The position numbers and the translations under genes were made by a program. Source: Abditibacteriaceae bacterium (GTDB lineage: Bacteria; Armatimonadota; Abditibacteriia; Abditibacteriales; Abditibacteriaceae). Taken from it: 64,000 nt of DNA. The stretch's first letter is position 1. Every line of letters starts with the position of its first letter. This document shows positions 57,636-64,000 of this stretch, piece after piece. The stretch covers positions 1 through 64,000 of the forward strand of contig JAFAZH010000033.1 in assembly GCA_019239895.1 (NCBI GenBank). Reading direction: 5' to 3'. The notes below the pieces were generated by a model that saw nothing but the letters and a program-made list of their open reading frames with translations, was not told the origin of the DNA and did no database searches.

Positions 57636-60614
57636 ATGTCTCGCTCACGCTGGTTCCTACTCCATTTAGGCTCCACTTTACCACGCCCTGTCAAGGGCTT
57701 GCTCCTAGGCTTCCTCTGTGCCCTGTTGATGTGGAGCGTGCAAAATCTCGATGTGCCACAAGCGATGGAACGCGCCATGTTGGATACGCTCTTTCGTATT
57801 CGCGGCCCCCAAGCTTCATCACCCAATGTCATCATCTTAGAAGTAGATAACGCCACTGTATCGCGTGCTGAGGGCTGGCCTCTGCCCCGCCATGTCTATG
57901 CAGATGTCATTCGCTGGCTGCATCATGCCGGGGCCAAAACCATTGCTTTTGATGTCATTTTTTCTACCGATGCCCCCAAGCCTGAAGATGATAAAGCCCT
58001 GGAACAAGCCTGTCGTGAGGCGGGTAATGTTGTTCATGCAGTGGTGTTTAATCTGCAAGAGAGTATTAATCTAACAGAGAGTACTAATACTCCTGCAAAG
58101 AGCAAGGTGCAACGGATGCCAGCCCGTTTTGCCCTCACAGATCGGGGCGTGCATTGCCGTTATGCAATTTCGGCGATGATAACCAAGGAGCCTCTGCTGC
58201 AATCGGCGGCGGGTCTTGGCTATGTCACCGTCGTGCCTGAGTGGGATGGAGCTTTACGCCGTATTCCCAATGTTATCCGCTTTCGTCAGTTCAACCTTTA
58301 TCCCTCTCTGGCGCTGGCCACGGCAGCCCATTACCTCGACGTAAAACCGAATGATATTATTGCCAGCAACCGGGGTAATGGTGGCGAATTATATTTAGCA
58401 AGACGCCATGTACCAATAGATACCAATGGGGAAACCCTCGTCAACTGGCTGGGCGTCCAGACCATTCCCTCCTATTCTTTTAACGACATCTTTGATAACG
58501 GCCATAAACCAGATTTTGCTGCCATCTTCAAAGATAAAGTAGTTGTGATTGGAGTCACGGCGGCAGGTGCTTATGAGCAGCACGCCACGCCTTTTTCACC
58601 CAACCAACCAGCGGTTGAGTTACAGGCTAATGCTCTTGATAATATCTTGAGTAACCGCCTGTTGCGCGAAGCCCCCAGCACGTTGCCTTTAGCCATTCTC
58701 TTCCTCTTTCCTTGCCTGTTAGGTACTCTCATTGCGGAAAGCAATGCTAAAGTAAGCGGCCTGGTAACCCTGGGCTTTACCGTTTTGATCTGGACGGCCG
58801 CTGCCTTGCTGCTGGCTTATGACAATCTTTATGTCCCCGTCGCTTCTCCTTTGCTGGCCGGAGTGCTGACGTGTGCCGTGACTGTTGGACGACGGGAAAT
58901 TCGGGAGGCTCTGGCCCTACGCGTTGCGGAAGAACGCTATGCCTTAGCGGTGCGCGGCGCGAACGATGGCCTGTGGGATTGGAATCTACAAAGCAACGAG
59001 ATTTATTATTCCCCGCGTTGGAAAGCCATGCTGGGCTATAACGATGATGAAATTGGCAACAGCCCCGAAGAATGGTTCAAGCGCATTCACCCGGAAGACG
59101 CGCGGCGCGTGCGGGCCGAGCTAAAGCAACACCTTGATGGCGAAAGCCCCCACTTTGAGAGTGAATATCGCATCTTCCATAAAGATGGCAATATCCGGTG
59201 GATGCTGTGCCGTGGCTTGCAAGTCCCCGGTAAGGCTGGCCAAGCGGCGCGCATGGCGGGGTCTCAAACAGATATCACAGGGCGCAAGGAAGCCGAAGCC
59301 AAGTTAGTGCATAATGCCTTTTATGACTCACTGACTGGCCTGCCGAATCGCGCTCTTTTCATGAATCACCTGGAACAAGCGATTGGCCGCGCCAAACGCC
59401 GCCCCGATTACCTCTTTGCTGTGCTTTTCCTCGACCTGGATCGCTTCAAGAATGTCAATGACAGCCTGGGGCATACCAAAGGCGACGAGCTTTTAAAACA
59501 GGTGGCACAGCGCGTCTCGGAGTGTCTGCGTCCTGGCGATACACCAGCAAGGTTAGGTGGCGATGAGTTTACGCTCTTGTTAGACGACATCCATGATGTT
59601 AGTGACGCGACTCGCGTGGCTGACCGCTTTCAACGAGAGTTGGCTAAACCCTACGAACTCAACGGCACGGAAGTCTTTACTAACGTGAGTATCGGCATTG
59701 CTCTCAGTACGACGCATTATGATTATCCTGAAGATGTGATACGGGACGCGGATACAGCCATGTATCGTGCTAAAGCCCTAGGCACTGGGCAACACCAGGT
59801 CTTTGATGCCGCCATGCACGCCCATGCCGTCGCCCTGCTGCGGCTGGAAACCGATTTGCGCCGCGCTCTGGAACGGCAGAACTTCCATGTCTACTATCAG
59901 GCCATTGTATCCCTCGAAACAGGCCACATCGCTGGCTTTGAGGCGCTGGCTCGCTGGCAGCATCCCACACGCGGCCTCGTGCCACCGGGCGAGTTTATCG
60001 CCATTGCCGAAGACACGGGTATTATTATCTCGATTGACCACTGGGTGTTACGGGAAGCCTGTCGCCAGACCCATGCCTGGCAGGAGCGCTATGGGTTCAA
60101 CCCGCCTTTGACCATTAGCGCCAACCTATCGAGCAAGCAGTTTGCGCAGGCCGATCTGGTATCGCAACTGGAACGAATTATAGGTTCCACCGATTTCAAT
60201 CCGGGCAATCTAAAATTGGAGATTACAGAAGGCGTCATCATGCAGAATACCGAGGCGGCGGCTGAGATGCTCCTGGAAATGAAGAAACTGGGTCTTCAAC
60301 TCTCCATTGATGACTTCGGCACTGGCTATTCTTCGCTCAGCTATCTGCACCAGTTTCCCTTAGATAACCTTAAAATTGACCGCTCTTTCGTGAACCGCAT
60401 CGGCCCCAATGGGGAAAACTCAGAAATCGTCCGTGCCATCGTGACCTTAGCCAAAAACTTGGGCATGAAAGTCATCGCCGAAGGCGTAGAAACCGCCGAC
60501 CAACTGGCCCAGTTACGTCTGCTCGGCTGCGAATACGGGCAGGGTTATTATTTCTCCAAGCCCATCACGGGCGAAGAAGCGGCCAACCTGCTGGCAAAAA
60601 ATCCACAGTGGTAA
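57636..60614 (+). CDS. CHASE2-PAS-GGDEF-EAL signalling protein (c-di-GMP turnover)
   Basis: 992 residues from ATG 57636; an upstream in-frame TTG at 57624 is less likely. One N-terminal TM helix precedes an extracytoplasmic CHASE2 sensor (about 45-335; HVYADVIRWLHHAGAKTIAF, DVIFSTDAP). Three TM helices (about 345-420) lead to a PAS domain (GLWDWNLQSNEIYYS; FKRIHPED). The cyclase domain has an intact GGDEF at 641-645 with an RxxD inhibitory site at 632-635, so diguanylate cyclase activity and product inhibition are expected. The phosphodiesterase domain has EAL at 769-771 and IDDFGTGYSSLSYL, also intact. The net direction of activity cannot be told. The stop codon lies in the left arm of an inverted-repeat element. 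It is probably paired with the upstream pilin-FecR protein. Confidence 0.93.
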   Translation: MSRSRWFLLHLGSTLPRPVKGLLLGFLCALLMWSVQNLDVPQAMERAMLDTLFRIRGPQASSPNVIILEVDNATVSRAEGWPLPRHVYADVIRWLHHAGAKTIAFDVIFSTDAPKPEDDKALEQACREAGNVVHAVVFNLQESINLTESTNTPAKSKVQRMPARFALTDRGVHCRYAISAMITKEPLLQSAAGLGYVTVVPEWDGALRRIPNVIRFRQFNLYPSLALATAAHYLDVKPNDIIASNRGNGGELYLARRHVPIDTNGETLVNWLGVQTIPSYSFNDIFDNGHKPDFAAIFKDKVVVIGVTAAGAYEQHATPFSPNQPAVELQANALDNILSNRLLREAPSTLPLAILFLFPCLLGTLIAESNAKVSGLVTLGFTVLIWTAAALLLAYDNLYVPVASPLLAGVLTCAVTVGRREIREALALRVAEERYALAVRGANDGLWDWNLQSNEIYYSPRWKAMLGYNDDEIGNSPEEWFKRIHPEDARRVRAELKQHLDGESPHFESEYRIFHKDGNIRWMLCRGLQVPGKAGQAARMAGSQTDITGRKEAEAKLVHNAFYDSLTGLPNRALFMNHLEQAIGRAKRRPDYLFAVLFLDLDRFKNVNDSLGHTKGDELLKQVAQRVSECLRPGDTPARLGGDEFTLLLDDIHDVSDATRVADRFQRELAKPYELNGTEVFTNVSIGIALSTTHYDYPEDVIRDADTAMYRAKALGTGQHQVFDAAMHAHAVALLRLETDLRRALERQNFHVYYQAIVSLETGHIAGFEALARWQHPTRGLVPPGEFIAIAEDTGIIISIDHWVLREACRQTHAWQERYGFNPPLTISANLSSKQFAQADLVSQLERIIGSTDFNPGNLKLEITEGVIMQNTEAAAEMLLEMKKLGLQLSIDDFGTGYSSLSYLHQFPLDNLKIDRSFVNRIGPNGENSEIVRAIVTLAKNLGMKVIAEGVETADQLAQLRLLGCEYGQGYYFSKPITGEEAANLLAKNPQW

Positions 60615-60780
60615 TTGATTCACCACAAAGACACAAAGAGCACAAAGGGCTTGAGAGAAACAGAATAGAGAAGACAGTACACCTGTAAGTTAGCAATGCC
60701 TCGTGTGCTGTTTCCTGTTTCCTGTTTCCCGTATTCTTTCCCCCTTTGTGCTCTTTGTGTCTCTGTGGTGAATCAATTAC
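60611..60780. repeat. Inverted-repeat element built from CACAAAG motifs (copy B)
   Basis: Arms of 39 bp at 60611-60649 and 60742-60780 match at 38 of 39 positions (GTAATTGATTCACCACAAAG, then ACACAAAGAGCACAAAGGG). They enclose about 92 bp with a three-fold TGTTTCC repeat near 60710-60729. The TAA in each arm is the stop codon of the flanking gene, so the CHASE2 gene and the convergent GH9 gene end inside the element. It could form a long RNA hairpin and act as a two-way terminator. Confidence 0.9.
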
Positions 60781-63140
60781 TTCTCATCCGCGCACAAAAA
60801 GCCATAAGCGGCGGCGGCCTCAGCCATGCTGCCAACGGTGAATTCATTGGTGGGCGGACAGAGGCGATCCTCGAACCAGAGTTCATGCGGGGGCCAGGTT
60901 TTAGCAGTGGGGTAAGCGGTTTTTTGAGCATAGTCGGGTGCCCAGGGGCCGCCGGAGTTTTTATCTTCGTAGCGATATGGCCCCATCGGAACAATGCCAG
61001 GAATCGGCTCCGGTTGAGTACCATACCAAGAATCCCAGTGCATCACTTGATGCGGGTGATTTGGCCCTAAGCCAGTGACCCAGACCATGTTCATCGGGTT
61101 GCCACCGAGCATATAATCGCAAGTGGTGTATTGAGTCGCCAAAAACTTTGAATCACCGCTGAGATGATAGGCCATCATGAGAGGCAGAGTCTTAGGCGTG
61201 GTAGCAGCCCCGTAGTACAATGGCACATACCAGTTATAGGCATAGCGTCCAGCCCGTTTTTCGGCGGTATCCACATAATCCACTTGGGCAAAGTGAAAAG
61301 TTGCCTCCGTCAAACGGTTCTTCAAATCCTTGTCTATATTGGGCCAATCGGCCAGCACATACGTCCAGACACCCCACTGCTGCTCGCGCTTGCCCCATTC
61401 TGAAATCATGGTTTGCGGCGTATCTACGGTGCAGTCACGCTTAAAAGCATCCTGGTATTGGGCTTCCCCCGTGACTCGATAAAGACTGGCGGCAGCGTGC
61501 AGTCGTTCATCGCGTACCTTCGCTTCATCACCAGGACGCATATTTTGCCCGGCCCAAACCCACGCTTTGCGGGCACTCTCGATGTAGGGCGCAGCTAATT
61601 GTGGCTTGCCTGCCATTTTTAAGCACCAGGCGAGGTGACAGGCACTGGCGGCATAACGGTAAGATTGGAGCGGTTCTTCCGCATAGAGGAACCAGTCCAT
61701 TGGGTCGTGCCATGAAGTCTGACCACCTTTGGGATAACTGCTCTCGAAAAATCCAACCGAAACTCCACCATCCGGGCGTTGCAGGCGCGTGTAATAATCA
61801 ATGCACCACTTAGCTTCATCAATGATGTCGGGAATGCCGTTGCCGCTTTCCGGGATATTTTGCTCGCCATCTTTGAAGTGCTGCGGCGCAAGCTCATAGG
61901 CCAACAGCAGAGTATTGGCGGCACCTAAATGCCAGGACTCACGATCCCAGTCCCCCGCATCATGCCACCCACCCCAGACCAGACGTTTCTCGCCCGTCGT
62001 CTCTTTCATCGCATTAGGATTACCATCGCTATAACTCCCATCCATGTTGCGATGGGTCGTTTGCAGGAACGGCTTCGTTTCGGGACGGTGACAGGCGGGG
62101 CGCACCCACTTGGTATAAGGCTCTTTCAGTTCAATGCCACAACGCTGATGATATAAACCTCGCACAGTCGTCAAGAAAGCCTGGCGATAAATGTCTGGCG
62201 CGATTTGAAAAGGATATGAAGCGCCAATGCGGTCAACAGCAATCACATAAGTGCCAGGAGTTTTAAAAGCGGAGAAATCAAGCTGCCATACATCGGCGCC
62301 TGTGTAGTTGTTGTTCGGCCCTTCGTTCGGTTGACCACCATCTGGCTCATTGAACTTCTTGCGCAAAGTCGGTTGCCCAGAGAAGACAACCTGATCGGTC
62401 TTGGCATTTAGGAGGTGAAATTGCGTGTGCTGATAATCATCTAAAACAAGGGGGCCTAAATCACCCATCCAAGCTGAAAGATAAGCGAATTTTTGTGGTG
62501 CCGTTGGCACATAACCAATTTCATTGACGTGAATCGCGTCAGAACGCGCTTTGGTCTCATCAAAGGTAATGGGTAACTCTTTAACATTGGAAGATAAATC
62601 GCCAACAGACACCAGGTAAGTCTTGCCGTGCTGCATGGGTTGGGGCAACACCAGGTAAATCCAGTGTTCTATGACCCAACTGGTCTTGCCATGGTCGTTG
62701 ACAAAATCACGGCCTTTGCTCTTGCGCCCTACTTTATCAGGATGCACCGCGTTGGCATAGATGGGATCATCGCGGCTGGTAATCTGATACTGGCGCGGCT
62801 GCGCGGCTTTATTAACATCAAGCGGAATCGCTGCCACATGGCCGTTCGAGCCACCACCCGCCACCGTATCGGGAAAACCTTTGCCGTCCACGAAATGCAG
62901 CACCAGAATGCAGTCAGTCAGGGGCGAGACATCGCGTAATCCTGCCATTTTCAGGGCTTTTCCAGCTTCCTCTGTCACCTGACGGCCCACACCACTAGGC
63001 GGATTCGTTTCAGCCGCTTTCACTTCTGAGAGGGGGCCGTTTAGCGTGGTGGTTTGTCGGCCACAAGAAGCTACTACAAGGACGGCTGCCAACGCAATTG
63101 AAGGTATAACCCAAAATTGGGATAGTTTTCCGTTTGTCAT
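60777..63140 (-). CDS. GH9 family glycosidase lipoprotein (endoglucanase-like)
   Basis: 787 residues with a lipoprotein signal ending VASC (Cys26). Residues about 215-325 form the CelD N-terminal Ig-like domain (IHVNEIGYVPTAPQKFAYLS). The GH9 (alpha/alpha)6 barrel spans about 330-787. The DAGDWD block gives the catalytic base Asp394 with Asp397 next to it, and the probable acid Glu766 lies in TNEFTVGSMAEA. LGGNPMNMVWVTGLG and NHPHQVMHWDS are the other family blocks. The enzyme should cut beta-1,4-glucans or related glycans at the cell surface. The residues between the lipobox and the Ig domain are an extra beta-rich domain of about 170 residues. It is convergent with the CHASE2 gene and ends in the repeat's right arm. 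Confidence 0.9.
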   Translation of the reverse strand: MTNGKLSQFWVIPSIALAAVLVVASCGRQTTTLNGPLSEVKAAETNPPSGVGRQVTEEAGKALKMAGLRDVSPLTDCILVLHFVDGKGFPDTVAGGGSNGHVAAIPLDVNKAAQPRQYQITSRDDPIYANAVHPDKVGRKSKGRDFVNDHGKTSWVIEHWIYLVLPQPMQHGKTYLVSVGDLSSNVKELPITFDETKARSDAIHVNEIGYVPTAPQKFAYLSAWMGDLGPLVLDDYQHTQFHLLNAKTDQVVFSGQPTLRKKFNEPDGGQPNEGPNNNYTGADVWQLDFSAFKTPGTYVIAVDRIGASYPFQIAPDIYRQAFLTTVRGLYHQRCGIELKEPYTKWVRPACHRPETKPFLQTTHRNMDGSYSDGNPNAMKETTGEKRLVWGGWHDAGDWDRESWHLGAANTLLLAYELAPQHFKDGEQNIPESGNGIPDIIDEAKWCIDYYTRLQRPDGGVSVGFFESSYPKGGQTSWHDPMDWFLYAEEPLQSYRYAASACHLAWCLKMAGKPQLAAPYIESARKAWVWAGQNMRPGDEAKVRDERLHAAASLYRVTGEAQYQDAFKRDCTVDTPQTMISEWGKREQQWGVWTYVLADWPNIDKDLKNRLTEATFHFAQVDYVDTAEKRAGRYAYNWYVPLYYGAATTPKTLPLMMAYHLSGDSKFLATQYTTCDYMLGGNPMNMVWVTGLGPNHPHQVMHWDSWYGTQPEPIPGIVPMGPYRYEDKNSGGPWAPDYAQKTAYPTAKTWPPHELWFEDRLCPPTNEFTVGSMAEAAAAYGFLCADEK

Positions 63141-63206
63141 CTAAGACTCCCGTTCTCTTTAGCAATATTATGGAGCAGGATGCTGGGCCATAGTTTATAA
63201 AAGACA

Positions 63207-63234
63207 AAAAGACTGGCATAGCAGCCAGTCTTTT
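63207..63234. terminator. Terminator of the right-edge gene
   Basis: AAAAGACTGG pairs with CCAGTCTTTT around an 8-base loop, with T runs on both sides. It lies just after the stop codon (63261) of the minus-strand gene that enters from the right edge. Confidence 0.8.
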
Positions 63235-63260
63235 GGGTTCCCAATAGTCTATCTATCTCT

Positions 63261-64000
63261 TCAATTTGCTGTATCAATACCGCTTTGCTGCACTTCGGCT
63301 GGTAGCAGAGGAGCAAAGCGCCGCAAATTGTCCCTTAACTGCTTAGCTTCGCGGGGATTGACGCCGTAGAAGGTGACAGTATCCTCTCCACACACCACGT
63401 TATGAGGAATCTTCCACTGCCCTACCTTCATCCACTGTTTAGGCATCCCGCCAGGATGACCCGGCGCAATACCGCCGAATAGATCGTTGGCAAACCATGC
63501 ATCGAAGACAATGGCTAGGCGCACGCCTTTGGCTTTGGATATAACATCTATTTGATCTCGGTCATAAATCCTGGCACGGCGGGCTTGCGCTACTTCACGA
63601 CTGGCCAAACCCCATAAATCCAGGCAGCGAATATCAGCCAGATAATTAACGAACCCAATATCATTAACTGCTACGGACGCCCCAGCATAGTAGCGTCTTA
63701 GAAAGCGGGCCATTTGAAACTGTTGATCGTAAACATTCGTGGTAGCAACCGGGGTGGCAATCAGGGAATTTATGATACGGTCGTGCAGAGGCAACAGCAA
63801 CACGCAGCCCACCAGAGCCAGGATGTAGGCCCTGATTCTGGTGGGGTGAGTTCTGTTGCCCCTACTCCCCTGAGATTCTGGCGTGCGCTGTGTCCACCAC
63901 TGCATCCACCAGGAGAACTCCACTCCAAGGCCTTTTGATAAAGCAGCGCTGGCTACGGCCCACAGGCCGAAAGTCAGAAGATAGGCTTCGTAGCGAAAAA
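63261..64000 (-). CDS. C-terminal part of a polytopic membrane protein, glycosyltransferase-39-like (runs off right edge)
   Basis: The frame is open to the window edge: the codons before the GTG at 63923 read FRYEAYLLTFGLWAVASAAL and continue without a stop, so the GTG is not the true start. The fragment contains two TM segments, the second with AYILALVGCVLLLPLHD. A periplasmic tail of about 170 residues follows, with AVNDIGFVNYLADIRCLDLWG and AIVFDAWFANDLFGG. A HRYE/RYEAY start, late TM helices and a tail with a NDIG...LDLWGL block are familiar from ArnT/PMT-type (GT39-like) membrane proteins of unknown specificity. The catalytic N-terminal loop is outside the window. Confidence 0.7.
   Translation of the reverse strand, partial: FRYEAYLLTFGLWAVASAALSKGLGVEFSWWMQWWTQRTPESQGSRGNRTHPTRIRAYILALVGCVLLLPLHDRIINSLIATPVATTNVYDQQFQMARFLRRYYAGASVAVNDIGFVNYLADIRCLDLWGLASREVAQARRARIYDRDQIDVISKAKGVRLAIVFDAWFANDLFGGIAPGHPGGMPKQWMKVGQWKIPHNVVCGEDTVTFYGVNPREAKQLRDNLRRFAPLLPAEVQQSGIDTAN

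Overview
The window looks like chromosome from a member of the Armatimonadota (the Abditibacterium/Capsulimonas/Chthonomonas side of the phylum). The main pointer is a pair of prepilin-type H-X9-DG pseudopilins whose N-termini (FTLIELLV followed by [16 protein letters not shown] and a SNxKQxG block) are characteristic of that phylum. The many secreted glycosidases without any SusC/SusD pair, and the abundance of cyanobacteria-like palindromic repeats, also fit. The assignment is inference; there is no rRNA or tRNA in the window.

Layout. 1-4.4 kb: truncated HTH/transposase-like ORF, SGNH hydrolase, GH29 fucosidase, small exported protein, PfkB sugar kinase. 4.4-14.3 kb: thiamine-binding-type protein, MFS transporter, OYE-family flavin reductase, PhoD-like phosphatase with a small membrane protein, a second GH29 fucosidase, an MFS transporter between two palindromic repeat clusters, and a Rieske/DUF2231 membrane protein. 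14.3-24.5 kb: a 1297-residue secreted beta-propeller protein, two overlapping small genes, a GH10-like protein interrupted by an in-frame TGA, a divergent LacI regulator and two MDR dehydrogenases. 24.5-29.1 kb: pRiA4b-ORF3-like protein, small conserved protein, PhyH oxygenase, RAYT transposase, a polytopic membrane protein with presenilin-type catalytic motifs, and an Asp-box propeller. 29.2-46.8 kb: a glycosidase run (GH42/GH14-like, SDR, GH43+GH99-like fusion, Tat-exported GH116, sugar-binding lipoprotein and one ABC permease, ferritin-like protein, GH20). 46.9-54.5 kb: TIM-barrel-like secreted protein, two pseudopilins with a shared promoter-like element, a large secreted protein and a C39 peptidase. 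54.9-64 kb: Ord-like dehydrogenase, a pseudopilin-FecR fusion followed by a CHASE2-PAS-GGDEF-EAL protein, a GH9 lipoprotein, and the C-terminal part of a membrane glycosyltransferase-like protein.

Together the genes describe a saprotroph that attacks fucosylated, xylan, arabinan, glucan and hexosamine-containing polymers outside the cell, imports sugars through ABC and MFS carriers, and phosphorylates or oxidises them inside (PfkB, MDR, SDR). The genes are mostly single or in short runs rather than in one polysaccharide locus.

The observations most worth following are: the presenilin-like GxGD protein at 27173-28105; the pilin-FecR / CHASE2-GGDEF-EAL pair at 56179-60614; the GH10 reading frame broken by a TGA where a tryptophan is expected; the 55-bp element placed at the same distance upstream of both pseudopilin genes; and two long inverted-repeat elements built from CACAAAG motifs, one of which supplies the stop codons of both flanking genes.
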